This document shows positions 35,247 through 44,031 of a DNA stretch of 64,000 nucleotides, in pieces. The translations under genes were made by a program, and so were the position numbers. A model generated the notes under the pieces. That model saw only the letters and a program-made list of their open reading frames with translations, did not search any database and had not been told where the DNA came from. This stretch comes from an uncultured SAR86 cluster bacterium. GTDB taxonomy: Bacteria; Pseudomonadota; Gammaproteobacteria; Magnimaribacterales; AG-339-G14. The DNA is taken from assembly GCA_902614235.1 (NCBI GenBank), contig CACMKG010000001.1, positions 69,969-133,968 on the forward strand, read 5' to 3'. Within the stretch, counting starts at the first letter, position 1. Each line of letters begins with the position of its first letter.

Positions 35247-37858
35247 TTTCTTTTTTTTCGATTTGCTTTAGCTTGCATTCTTCTTAACTTTCTATTTCCT
35301 TCTGAAGGTGAAGGCTTTTCAACGACTTTTGGACTTTCTAATTCTTTTGTATCAAATAATGATGGGGTGTCAGGACGCTGAGAAACCATTTTTTTCGATT
35401 CTGGTTGAGACAAATTATTTTCGTTAGAAGAAATTATTATTTTTGATAAGTATCTTATTGATTCAAATTTAATATTTTCTAACAATCCCTGAAACATTTC
35501 GAAAGATTCTCGTTTGTACTCTAACCTAGGGTCTTTACCCGCATAACTTCTAAAACCAATATTTTGCCTTAACTGTTCCAATGAATTGATATGATTTTTC
35601 CAAGATTGGTCTATAACTTGCAAGACTATTTGCTTTTCTACCTCACTGAAAATATCTTTATGTAAATCTGATTTCTCATCATATTTCTTTTGTAAGGCTA
35701 TAATTATTTCTTCATTTGATTTTTCTAAATCTAATTCTTTATTATCTAAAATATCTTTAACAGCGATTTTTAAATCATATTCATTTTCTAAAACCTCTTC
35801 GAAGTCTTTAATTTTCCAATTAGATTCAATTTCATATTCTGGAATAAATTTTTGAAACAGATTAGACATAACATCTACTCTCATAGTTCTTACAAGTTCA
35901 GATATGTTGTCTTCTTGCAATATTTCTTTTCTTTGCTCATATATTACTTTTCTCTGTTCGTTTAGCACATCATCAAATTCAAGAATCCTTTTTCTAATAT
36001 CAAAATTTCTTCCCTCAACTCTTCTTTGAGCTCTTTCTATGGCATTTGTTAACATTCTATGTTCAATCGCCTCTCCTGGTTGCATTCCACCGATGGATTT
36101 CATTAAATTTTTCATTCTATCGGGAGCAAAAATTTGCATCAAAGGATCTTCTAGAGATAAAAAAAATTGAGTAGAACCAGGATCACCTTGACGTGCGCAC
36201 CTACCTCTTAGCTGGTTATCAATTCTTCTAGACTCATGTCTTTCAGTTCCAATGACATGTAAGCCCCCTATATTTAAAACTTGGTTTTTATTTTCTAAAT
36301 TCTCTGGGAGTCCTCCTAATACTATATCAGTTCCTCTCCCAGCCATATTTGTTGCAATCGTTACAGATCCTGATCTGCCGGCTTGGGCAATTATGTCTGC
36401 TTCTTGTTCATTTTGTCGCGCATTTAATACTCTGTGGTCTATTTTCTTTTCTTTTAGTTTTTGTGAAATTAATTCAGAGGTTTCAACTGATATTGTTCCG
36501 ACCAAGATAGGATTACCTTGTTTATTTACTTCAATTATATTTTCAACGATTGCGTTATATTTTTCTTCAAGAGTCAAAAAGATTTTGTCTTCTCCATCAA
36601 CCCTAATCATAGGAAGATTAGTAGGAATTGCCACAGTTTCTAAACCATAAATTTCTTCAAATTCAGCTGCTTCAGTTTTTGCTGTACCTGTCATGCCAGA
36701 AAGAACTTCGAAGGATCTAAAGAAATTCTGGAAAGTTGTTGAAGCAAGAGTTTGACTCTCAACTTGAATTTGAAGACCTTCTTTCATTTCTAAAGCCTGG
36801 TGAACTCCGCCTGATAGCCTTCTACCTGGCATTGCTCTTCCAGTATTAGTATCAATCAGTACAATTTTTTTATCATTTACCAAATAGTCTATGTTCTTCT
36901 GAAAAAGTAGGTTTGCTCTTAAAATTGAGGTGAGCATATCTAAATGTTTCAAATTTTCTGTGGCATATAGAGTATCTGTAGTAGCGATGATTCCACTTTC
37001 TTTAAGATTTTTTTCAATTTTTTCATGACCTTGATTTGAAAATTCTATTGAATTAGAAGCAAGGTCAATTAGGTAATCGCCTTTCTTTTCAACTTCTCCA
37101 GTTTCTGGATCTAAAAGTTCTTCTTTTAAAGAGGGAATGATTTTTCTTAACTCTCTGTACAAAGAAGAATTATCTTCAGCAACACCGCTGATAATCAAAG
37201 GGGTCCTGGCCTCATCAATTAAAATAGAATCAACCTCGTCAACTACTGCAAAGTAAGGATCTCTCATAGCTTGATGTTCTTTTTTTAAAATCATGTTATC
37301 TCTAAGAAAATCAAAACCAATTTCATTATTTGTTACATATACAACGTCATTTGAGTAAGCATCTTTTCTTGAAATTTGGTCTAAATCAGACAGGACGTAA
37401 CCTACGGTCATATTTAATTTCTCATAGATTGGACGCATCCATAAAGCATCTCTTTTGGCAAGATATTCATTTGCAGTAATTACTAAAGTACTTTTTTCAG
37501 TTAAAGCATTTAAATAACAGGGAAGAGTGGCAACCAGAGTTTTACCTTCACCAGTTGCCATTTCAGCGATTTTTCCATCATTAAGAATTATTCCACCCAA
37601 TAATTGGCAATCATAATGTCTCAGGCCTATGGATCTTTTGCTTGCTTCCCTAACAGCGGCAAATGCCTCGGGTAAAATACTCTCTAAAGAATTTCCTTCA
37701 GATAGAGATGTCTTAAATAAATTAGTTTTCGATTTTAATTCTTCGTCAGACAAGACTTCGAATTCTTTTTCAAGACCATTTATTGTTGCAACAATTTTTT
37801 CAGCATTCTTTAAAGCCTTTTTATCTTTATCGCCAAATACAAAGCTTAAAAATGACAT
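35243..37858 (-). CDS. secA: Preprotein translocase ATPase SecA
   Basis: The protein (871 aa) has the DEAD motor with MATGEGKTL (Walker A), VDEVDSILIDEARTPL, and NMAGRGTDIVLGG in the second motor domain, so it is the ATPase that pushes preproteins through SecYEG. It ends in a basic tail, RKLRRMQAKANRKKRK, and lacks the cysteine-rich zinc motif that binds SecB in most proteobacterial SecA. Only 17 bp separate it from lpxC, leaving no room for secM. Expression must therefore be set without SecM arrest. Confidence 0.98.
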   Translation of the reverse strand: MSFLSFVFGDKDKKALKNAEKIVATINGLEKEFEVLSDEELKSKTNLFKTSLSEGNSLESILPEAFAAVREASKRSIGLRHYDCQLLGGIILNDGKIAEMATGEGKTLVATLPCYLNALTEKSTLVITANEYLAKRDALWMRPIYEKLNMTVGYVLSDLDQISRKDAYSNDVVYVTNNEIGFDFLRDNMILKKEHQAMRDPYFAVVDEVDSILIDEARTPLIISGVAEDNSSLYRELRKIIPSLKEELLDPETGEVEKKGDYLIDLASNSIEFSNQGHEKIEKNLKESGIIATTDTLYATENLKHLDMLTSILRANLLFQKNIDYLVNDKKIVLIDTNTGRAMPGRRLSGGVHQALEMKEGLQIQVESQTLASTTFQNFFRSFEVLSGMTGTAKTEAAEFEEIYGLETVAIPTNLPMIRVDGEDKIFLTLEEKYNAIVENIIEVNKQGNPILVGTISVETSELISQKLKEKKIDHRVLNARQNEQEADIIAQAGRSGSVTIATNMAGRGTDIVLGGLPENLENKNQVLNIGGLHVIGTERHESRRIDNQLRGRCARQGDPGSTQFFLSLEDPLMQIFAPDRMKNLMKSIGGMQPGEAIEHRMLTNAIERAQRRVEGRNFDIRKRILEFDDVLNEQRKVIYEQRKEILQEDNISELVRTMRVDVMSNLFQKFIPEYEIESNWKIKDFEEVLENEYDLKIAVKDILDNKELDLEKSNEEIIIALQKKYDEKSDLHKDIFSEVEKQIVLQVIDQSWKNHINSLEQLRQNIGFRSYAGKDPRLEYKRESFEMFQGLLENIKFESIRYLSKIIISSNENNLSQPESKKMVSQRPDTPSLFDTKELESPKVVEKPSPSEGNRKLRRMQAKANRKKRK

Positions 37859-37875
37859 GTTGTATTTTATAAAAA

Positions 37876-38796
37876 TTATCCCGAACTAGGATCAATTATC
37901 GGCTCAATATATCTTATTTCAGGGGCATCACCGTCTGATGATATTACTTCCCAAGCATCTGGCAATTCCAATAATCTGTTCAGTAATAAATTGTTTAGTG
38001 AATGACCTGATTTGTAACCTTCAAATTCGGCCATGATATTGTATTGAAGTAAATATAGATCACCTATCACATCTAATATTTTATGTTTAACTAATTCTTC
38101 ACTTGATCTGAGTCCATCATCGTTTAATATTTCGTCTTCTCCAATTACAACAGCATTTTTCTCACTACCACCTAAAGCAAGATTATTCTTTTTCATATAG
38201 TCAATATCACTTACAAAACCATATGTTCTAGCTCTAGAAATTTCTTTTAAAAAAGTAGTTGAATTAAAATCAACAGTTGATGTGCTGTTATATTTTTTTT
38301 GTTTTTCGTTATCATAGACCAGGGCGTAAGTTACTTTAAATCCGTTGTAAGGAGCCAACTTTGCATATGCTCCATCAGGCGTTTCAACCTTAATTTCTTC
38401 TTTTATTTTTATGAATTTTTTTGGTTTAGTTTGTTGTTTTATTCCCGCAGATTGAATCAAAAATACAAATGGGCTTGCGCTACCATCCATAATAGGTACT
38501 TCCATGTCATCAACCTCAACAATCACGTTATCTATTCCTAAACCAGCAAATGCAGACATTAAATGTTCAATAGTTGCTATTTGAGTCTCTCCTTCCACTA
38601 AAGTAGTCGCTAAAGTAGTCGCTCCTACATTATCAACAATAGCCTTGATTTCAACTTGTGGACTTAAATCTATTCTTCTGAAAATAATTCCGGTGTCCTC
38701 ATCTGCTGGAAATAAATTTAATTTTATTTGTCTTCCAGAGTGCAATCCTACGCCGGTTGCGCTGATAGGATTAGTGAGTGTTCTTTGGACTAACAT
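37876..38796 (-). CDS. lpxC: UDP-3-O-acyl-N-acetylglucosamine deacetylase
   Basis: The protein (306 aa) has the LpxC zinc ligands in the TIEHLMSAFAGLGIDN (H78 region), KHKILDVIGDLYLL and GHSLNNLL blocks and the opening RTLTNPISATGVGLHSG. It carries out the committed deacetylation of lipid A synthesis, so the organism makes lipopolysaccharide. It is between rlmB and secA, keeping the lpxC-secA adjacency of gammaproteobacteria, but ftsZ and the rest of the division cluster are not next to it. Confidence 0.97.
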   Translation of the reverse strand: MLVQRTLTNPISATGVGLHSGRQIKLNLFPADEDTGIIFRRIDLSPQVEIKAIVDNVGATTLATTLVEGETQIATIEHLMSAFAGLGIDNVIVEVDDMEVPIMDGSASPFVFLIQSAGIKQQTKPKKFIKIKEEIKVETPDGAYAKLAPYNGFKVTYALVYDNEKQKKYNSTSTVDFNSTTFLKEISRARTYGFVSDIDYMKKNNLALGGSEKNAVVIGEDEILNDDGLRSSEELVKHKILDVIGDLYLLQYNIMAEFEGYKSGHSLNNLLLNRLLELPDAWEVISSDGDAPEIRYIEPIIDPSSG

Positions 38797-38807
38797 CTTT
38801 TATTATT

Positions 38808-39509
38808 TTAAGTTCTTTGTCTTTTCGCTTCAAATAGAATAACAGATGTTGCATTAGAGACGTTAAGGCTTTCCAATCTCGAATCAATAGGAATTTTAAT
38901 TTGTCCATTGGCTTCATTTGCTAAAAATTTTTGAATTCCTTTTTCTTCTGAGCCAAATATTAAAGCTTTAGGGCCTTTAAAATCTATGTCAAAATAATTT
39001 TTATTGGCTTCACCCGAACATGCATAAATTTCAACAGAATAATTTTTTAGTATTTTGACTGTATTTCGTAAATTGCTTACAACGATCACAGGAATTATTT
39101 CTGAAGCAGCTTTAGATACTTTCCTAACGGTAGGTGTGAGATGACAAGCTCTATCTTTAGGAATAATAACTGCATCAACACTAGCTCCAAGGGAACTTCT
39201 TAAAATAGATCCTAGATTTTGCGGATCTTGTATATGATCTAAAACAACTAAGAGAGGATCTTTTTTCCTCATAATATTGTTTTCTAAAAAGTTTATATCC
39301 TCCATCTCTCTTGGATAGAAATAAGCTTCAAACCTTTTAGTTTTATCAAAGGTTATTACAGTAGAATTTTTTTTTGCAAGAGAAATAATATTCAGAATTC
39401 TTGAATCTTTAGATTCCCTTTTTACTATAATTCTTTCAATTTTTTTTGGATCACTCTCCAAAAGAGTTTTGATAAAATTAATATCTTGGGTGTTTAATGA
39501 TCTACTCAT
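38808..39509 (-). CDS. rlmB: 23S rRNA (guanosine-2'-O)-methyltransferase RlmB (TrmH/SpoU)
   Basis: The protein (233 aa) has an N-terminal substrate-binding domain (1-75) and a SpoU knot domain with DHIQDPQNLGSILRS, FGSEEKGI and the C-terminal LNVSNATSVILFEA. RlmB methylates G2251 in the peptidyl-transferase P loop. Its partner in E. coli, rnr, is directly upstream here too (2-bp gap). Assignment to RlmB rather than another SpoU enzyme rests mainly on this adjacency and on length. Confidence 0.92.
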   Translation of the reverse strand: MSRSLNTQDINFIKTLLESDPKKIERIIVKRESKDSRILNIISLAKKNSTVITFDKTKRFEAYFYPREMEDINFLENNIMRKKDPLLVVLDHIQDPQNLGSILRSSLGASVDAVIIPKDRACHLTPTVRKVSKAASEIIPVIVVSNLRNTVKILKNYSVEIYACSGEANKNYFDIDFKGPKALIFGSEEKGIQKFLANEANGQIKIPIDSRLESLNVSNATSVILFEAKRQRT

Positions 39510-39511
39510 AT

Positions 39512-41437
39512 TTAATGCAATGAAAGATTTACTCTTCCTTTGAAAGACTCAACAGACTCAATTTTTACCTTAAGAATATCTCCAACATAAAAACTTTTTT
39601 TATTTTTTGTTGATTTCATTGATATTGAAGCTTCATCAAAAACCAGATAGTCCTTTTTGCTCAACTTACTTACATGAATAAAACCCTCAATATTCAACTC
39701 TAATATTTTTACAAAAATACCGAATTCAAACGCTGAAGTTATAGAGCCTTCAAAGTTTTTACCAATATAATTTTCAGCACATTTACACTGTAAGTACTTA
39801 TTTTCTTTTCTGCTGATTTTTTCTGCATTCCTATCTTTAATAGAAATATCTTCTGCAATATCAGACACAGCATTGAGTGAATAAGGGAAAGAATTGCTTT
39901 TTATAAATTTTCTTTTTGAAGAAAGAGAATTTATATTTTGAGATATTAGTTCTTTAATGCATCTGTGTACAACTAAGTCCGCATACCTTCTTATTGGAGA
40001 TGTAAAGTGTGTATATTTATCTAGAGATAATGCGAAGTGAGAAGACAGTTTTGGATCATACTTTGCAAGAGACATGCTTCTTAAAATCTGAATCGTTATA
40101 ACTTCAAAAATTTTTTTTGTTTTTGCAGCTTTCATCCAGGAAATTAAATTCTCCCTTGTTTTATAGGAGTCCATGTTATTTTTAATTTGCCTGCTTGTCA
40201 GAAAATTCTTTAGAATCATAATTTTAAGTGGGTCTGGCTTTTCATGTGATCTATATATTGAGGGAATTTTTGATTTACTAATTAACTCAGCAGCACAAAC
40301 ATTAGCAAGTATCATGCATTCTTCTACGAGTTGATGAGAATGATTTCTCTCTATTGGCTGAAAATTTTTAATTTTTTGTTTGTCGTAAAAAGGGTAATAT
40401 TCCGGTAAATCAAAATCTATAGCATTTCTTTTTGATCTATTTGCTGAAAGAAGTCTATAAATTTTTTCCAAAGATCCTAAACTAATAGAAACTTCCTTAG
40501 GCAATGCATTTTTTTCCTTTTCAAATTGGGCCCCCAACTTTTCATATGTTAGCCTAGCCTTAGAATTAATAATTGAATTATAAAATTTAAAGTTTTTTAA
40601 TTGGCCCTTATTATCTATTTCGATTTCACAAGTAAGCGTTAATTTATCTTCACTAGGCTTTAAAGAACAAAGATCGTTAGAAATTTTTTCAGGCAACATT
40701 GGGATAACCTTTCTTTTAAAATAAATTGACGTTCCTCTATTAAGTGCCTCCAAATCTAAGGCAGATTCAAAATTAACATATTCGGCAACATCTGCTATTG
40801 ATACGAACAAAACGAAACCTGAATTTGTTTTTTTTGCAAAAAGAGCATCATCAAAATCTTTCGCAGATTTTCCATCGATAGTTACGAAAGGTAGATTCCT
40901 AAGATCTTCCCGGATATCACTGTTGTTATCTACAAAAGATGTATCAAGCCTATTTGTTTCCGAGATTACAGATTTAGGCCAATTTACTTCAATTTCCGAG
41001 CCCTCCAAGGCAACTTCAAAGGCCTCTTCAAAAGGATCTGATATTTTTTTAGACGAAATAATTTTTGCGGAAGGTTTATATTTTAAACTAGGTTGTTTAG
41101 TAATCTTTGCTTCACAAATGTCACCAATTTTTTTTGAGTTGGATATTTTTGAATCTACTAAAACATCAAGGTGATAAGAAGAATCAAGAGAGGAAAGGTA
41201 ATGTCTTTTCTTGTTGAAGTTAAGGACTCCTTTTATGGTTTTAGTATTCCTTTCAAGCACTTCAACTATTTTTGCTCTGTCCTTTAGTGTTATAGAACAC
41301 TTTACTTTGTCATTTGGAAAAACCTTAAACATTTCTCTTTTTGGTAGGAAATATTTTTCATCTTCTGATACCACTAAGATGCCTTTACCTGATTTGTTGA
41401 GTTTTACTCGACCTATTAAGAATTCTTTTTTTGACAT
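39512..41437 (-). CDS. rnr: Ribonuclease R
   Basis: The protein (641 aa) has a cold-shock domain (about 1-90), the RNB catalytic domain with TIDGKSAKDFDDALF holding the metal-binding aspartates, and a C-terminal S1 domain (about 560-641). It is much shorter than E. coli RNase R (813 aa): the N-terminal helix-turn-helix and the basic tail are missing. It degrades structured RNA 3' to 5'. It heads the minus-strand run with rlmB, and the RNase regulator gene rraA is divergent from it. Confidence 0.95.
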   Translation of the reverse strand: MSKKEFLIGRVKLNKSGKGILVVSEDEKYFLPKREMFKVFPNDKVKCSITLKDRAKIVEVLERNTKTIKGVLNFNKKRHYLSSLDSSYHLDVLVDSKISNSKKIGDICEAKITKQPSLKYKPSAKIISSKKISDPFEEAFEVALEGSEIEVNWPKSVISETNRLDTSFVDNNSDIREDLRNLPFVTIDGKSAKDFDDALFAKKTNSGFVLFVSIADVAEYVNFESALDLEALNRGTSIYFKRKVIPMLPEKISNDLCSLKPSEDKLTLTCEIEIDNKGQLKNFKFYNSIINSKARLTYEKLGAQFEKEKNALPKEVSISLGSLEKIYRLLSANRSKRNAIDFDLPEYYPFYDKQKIKNFQPIERNHSHQLVEECMILANVCAAELISKSKIPSIYRSHEKPDPLKIMILKNFLTSRQIKNNMDSYKTRENLISWMKAAKTKKIFEVITIQILRSMSLAKYDPKLSSHFALSLDKYTHFTSPIRRYADLVVHRCIKELISQNINSLSSKRKFIKSNSFPYSLNAVSDIAEDISIKDRNAEKISRKENKYLQCKCAENYIGKNFEGSITSAFEFGIFVKILELNIEGFIHVSKLSKKDYLVFDEASISMKSTKNKKSFYVGDILKVKIESVESFKGRVNLSLH

Positions 41438-41514
41438 TTATAAAGAGTATAATTTTTGTTAAGCAAAGTATTAATCATAAGAGTTAACTTAAGATAATAA
41501 ATTATAGATTTATA

Positions 41515-41994
41515 ATGAATAGTACACCCGATATTAGTGATAAGTTTCCTGATTTAAAATTTTTAAACATTCAATTTAAAAGTTTTGGTGCAATTAACTT
41601 TTTTTCTGGACAGATTGTTACTGCAATTTGTCCGGAAGACAATTCAAAAATAAAGAAAATATTAAATGAACCTGGAAATAAAAAGGTATTAATTGTTGAT
41701 GGACAAGCTAGTTTTAAAGTAGCACTGCTTGGAGATTTAATTGCTGGTGCGGCAGTAAAGAACAATTGGTCAGGAGTAATTATAAATGGATGTGTAAGAG
41801 ACGTAGAGCTTTTGAAAAACATTGATTTAGGTATTTTAGCTATTGGAGCTGTCCCAAGAAAAAGTGAAAAATTAGAAAGAGGCTCACTTGGGGAAGACAT
41901 AAGGATAGGAGACATTCGGATTTCTGATGGCAACTGGGTTTATGCTGATGAAAATGGTGTAATAATTTCTGAAAAAGAACTGGAGATGGATTGA
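41515..41994 (+). CDS. rraA: RraA family protein (RNase E regulator or HMG/oxaloacetate lyase)
   Basis: The protein (159 aa) has the RraA fold motifs VTAICPEDN, LLGDLIAGAAVKNNWSGVII and NGCVRDVELL, with GAVPRKSEK after. RraA binds RNase E and lowers its activity, but the family also includes metal-dependent aldolases and decarboxylases, and the GDLIAG and R-D residues of those enzymes are present. Divergence from rnr by 77 bp fits RNA metabolism. Its stop overlaps the next TTG start. Confidence 0.88.
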   Translation: MNSTPDISDKFPDLKFLNIQFKSFGAINFFSGQIVTAICPEDNSKIKKILNEPGNKKVLIVDGQASFKVALLGDLIAGAAVKNNWSGVIINGCVRDVELLKNIDLGILAIGAVPRKSEKLERGSLGEDIRIGDIRISDGNWVYADENGVIISEKELEMD

Positions 41995-42362
41995 ATAAAA
42001 TTAGCTTACTTTTGATTCTTGCCGCTTTTTTTTACATTACAATTTCTATTTTTCAAATATCAGCGGTTGCCGATGCAATAAAACTTATTTTAATGATTGA
42101 TAATACTTTCTTAGAGGGAATTATTTTTATCTTTTCGCTTTTCATAACTTTCACGCCTTTTGTAGGTCCCATATTAGGCATAATTGGAGCTGTTTTTGTT
42201 TGGGATTGGAACATCTTATTTGCCCTATTATTATTTTTTTGGCCTTATTTTTTTGGAGGAATTGCTTGGACCTTGTTCAATAAAAACAAAGCGAGAAAAA
42301 AAGAAGAAGAAAAATCTTTTGATGCTGAAGACGCTGAAATTATAGAAGAATGGAAAAAGTAG
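41991..42362 (+). CDS. Small membrane protein, unknown
   Basis: The protein (123 aa) starts at TTG overlapping the rraA stop (TTGA). It has three or four hydrophobic helices (about 5-25, 42-60, 62-78 and 80-97) and a charged C-terminal tail rich in lysine and glutamate. No family is recognised. Coupling to rraA suggests the two are made together. It may be a scaffold or transport protein. Confidence 0.7.
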   Translation: MNKISLLLILAAFFYITISIFQISAVADAIKLILMIDNTFLEGIIFIFSLFITFTPFVGPILGIIGAVFVWDWNILFALLLFFWPYFFGGIAWTLFNKNKARKKEEEKSFDAEDAEIIEEWKK

Positions 42363-42367
42363 CTAGA

Positions 42368-42748
42368 TTAAACTTTTTCCAAAGTTCCACCCATTAACTC
42401 GTGAATCAATTGAACACCTTTTAAAGGTCTTATAAGAACTCTAAATTCAATAATTTTATTTTCTTTATTCCAAGAAATTAAATCAACACCATTTATTTTT
42501 ATATTATTTAATTCCAACTCAAATTCAAGACATGCATTATTTTCATTTATAATTTCTTTGGTATAAGTAAAAGATTCGTCCCCAAACACTAAAGCAGCAG
42601 CTGAAAGATATTTCAACGTAATCTCTTTTCCTTCCTGAGGCCTAAAAACTACAGGAGAATAAAAAATACAATCCTGATCAATAAGTGTAGATAGTTTTTC
42701 AGTATTTCCTGATTTAACTATTTCATGCCATTCTTTAATTGGGTTCAT
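42368..42748 (-). CDS. NTF2-like / SnoaL-type protein
   Basis: I start at the ATG 11 nt after the 3' end of tRNA-Thr; a longer frame begins inside the tRNA and its first 24 residues are antisense or tRNA-derived. The protein (126 aa) opens with helix PIKEWHEIVKSGNTEKLSTL and continues DQDCIFYSPVVFRPQEGKE, the cone fold pattern of NTF2-like proteins. Function is unknown; relatives include isomerases, cyclases and binding proteins. It is probably transcribed after birA and tRNA-Thr. Confidence 0.8.
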   Translation of the reverse strand: MNPIKEWHEIVKSGNTEKLSTLIDQDCIFYSPVVFRPQEGKEITLKYLSAAALVFGDESFTYTKEIINENNACLEFELELNNIKINGVDLISWNKENKIIEFRVLIRPLKGVQLIHELMGGTLEKV

Positions 42749-42759
42749 TGCTTCTAAAA

Positions 42760-42835
42760 TGGAGCTGGCGATTGGATTTGAACCAACGACCGCCTGATTA
42801 CAAATCAGGAGCTCTACCAACTGAGCTACGCCAGC
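42760..42835 (-). tRNA. tRNA-Thr (anticodon UGU)
   Basis: A 76-nt cloverleaf on the minus strand: acceptor GCTGGCG/CGCCAGC, D-stem GCTC/GAGC, anticodon stem CCTGA/TCAGG around loop TTTGTAA, T-stem GTTGG/CCAAT, discriminator T and encoded CCA. It lies 19 bp after the birA stop and 11 bp before the NTF2-like start, so RNase P and 3' processing should separate it from flanking mRNA. In E. coli the same tRNA (thrU) precedes tyrU on the same strand; here it is inverted. Confidence 0.97.
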
Positions 42836-42854
42836 AAAAAATATGATTATATAT

Positions 42855-43652
42855 TTATTTTTGTATCTTTAAAGATACTTCTCCAGAAGTTACTTTATGC
42901 TTAAAGTTATCAACAAGTAAATTCAATGAACCATCTTCATTGACATCAAGAGCAATACAATCAGATGATGAGAAATTCGATACCAAAACTTTTTTATTTT
43001 TCAATATATTGCGTTTATCAAAGTCTTTTTTAAATGCCTTAAAACCTTTTTCTAAAAAATAATTCAAATTATTTGAAATTTCTGAAATTATTTTTGATAT
43101 TAATATATTTCTATCTATCTCTAGAAAAGGCTTCTCAATGTGTAGAGAGGTCCATTCTTGATTAATAAACTCATTGGTTTTCATAAAAATATTAAGTCCA
43201 ATACCAATTACTATTGATAACTTTTTATTCACTATCTTTGTTTCGATCAAAATTCCTCCAAATTTTTTATTTTTGAGATACAGATCATTGGGCCATTTTA
43301 TTTTGGCCTTAATTTTATAAAGATCCTCTAAAGCATTACATATCATAAGAGCGATAAGAAGACTAAACCCATCTAGTTCTGATATTTCTCTATTTAAAAG
43401 TGTTCCAATTGATAAATATATATTTTTCTTTTTAGGACTTTCCCAAACTTTTCCTGATCTTCCTTTTCCTTTCGTTTGCATTTCAGCAATGCAAATATTC
43501 AATTCATTAATGACTTGTTTTTTATTTAATAAATACGAATTAGTTGAGTCGATCTGGTTGAAAATTTCTACATTTACTTTTATTTTTTTATCAATATTCA
43601 AATAGGAGAGAATATTTTCTCTATTTAGGTTCTTTTGATTGACATCTTTCAT
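42855..43652 (-). CDS. birA: Biotin--protein ligase, catalytic form
   Basis: The protein (265 aa from the ATG; a TTG three codons earlier is possible) has EIFNQIDSTNSYL, the biotin/AMP loop KGKGRSGKVWES, IKWPNDLYL and GGILIE of BirA. It attaches biotin to acetyl-CoA carboxylase carrier protein. The N-terminal winged helix of E. coli BirA is absent, so it cannot act as the bio repressor. Its start region overlaps the promoter of the divergent tRNA-Tyr. Confidence 0.93.
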   Translation of the reverse strand: MKDVNQKNLNRENILSYLNIDKKIKVNVEIFNQIDSTNSYLLNKKQVINELNICIAEMQTKGKGRSGKVWESPKKKNIYLSIGTLLNREISELDGFSLLIALMICNALEDLYKIKAKIKWPNDLYLKNKKFGGILIETKIVNKKLSIVIGIGLNIFMKTNEFINQEWTSLHIEKPFLEIDRNILISKIISEISNNLNYFLEKGFKAFKKDFDKRNILKNKKVLVSNFSSSDCIALDVNEDGSLNLLVDNFKHKVTSGEVSLKIQK

Positions 43653-43667
43653 TGGTAGCAAGAGAAT
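43639..43667 (+). promoter_or_regulatory. Sigma-70 promoter for tRNA-Tyr
   Basis: Perfect TTGACA (43639-43644), 17-nt spacer, GAGAAT (43662-43667), then a GC-rich CCTCCC stretch before the tRNA at 43681. The predicted start is about 7 nt upstream of the tRNA. The -35 lies over the first codons of birA on the other strand. Confidence 0.6.
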
Positions 43668-43680
43668 ACTCCTCCCGATA

Positions 43681-43764
43681 GGAGGGGTTGGGGAGCGGTC
43701 AAACCCAGCTGACTGTAAATCAGCCGCTTCGGCTTCGCAGGTTCGAATCCTGCCCCCTCCACCA
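43681..43764 (+). tRNA. tRNA-Tyr (anticodon GUA)
   Basis: An 84-nt class II tRNA with a long variable arm (GCTTCGGC segment), acceptor GGAGGGG/CCCCTCC, anticodon loop CTGTAAA (GTA at 43715-43717), T-loop TTCGAAT and encoded CCA. It corresponds to tyrU, which in E. coli sits before glyT, thrT and tufB. No tRNA-Gly is found in the 151 bp that separate it from the following tRNA-Thr. Confidence 0.97.
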
Positions 43765-43804
43765 CGACGTATTTTATTTTCACAATAATATAACTATAAT
43801 TTTG

Positions 43805-43833
43805 TTGCATTTATTCTCAGAATTGAGTATAAA
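43805..43833 (+). promoter_or_regulatory. Probable promoter for tRNA-Thr(GGU)-tuf with GC-rich discriminator
   Basis: TTGCAT (43805-43810), 17-nt spacer, TATAAA (43828-43833), then CGCGAAC. The GC-rich discriminator is typical of stringently controlled translation promoters. The -35 matches only half the consensus. A second TATAAT (43795-43800) has a poorer -35. Apart from these, the 151-bp gap between the tRNAs shows no gene. Confidence 0.5.
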
Positions 43834-43915
43834 CGCGAACGGAGTTTTGGGTCTAGGCTTGTTGATTTTTAAACATTCATTTTTGTCTTGTATTCAATGT
43901 TCCAAACTTAGGAAT

Positions 43916-43991
<76 letters not shown>

Positions 43992-44031
43992 TAGATTAAA
44001 ATTTACAGTACAAATTAAAGAGGAAGATTAA

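Noticed and set aside
42749-42820. N-terminal extension of the NTF2-like protein
   Set aside because: Its 24 residues are the translation of tRNA-Thr; the ATG at 42748 starts the conserved fold.
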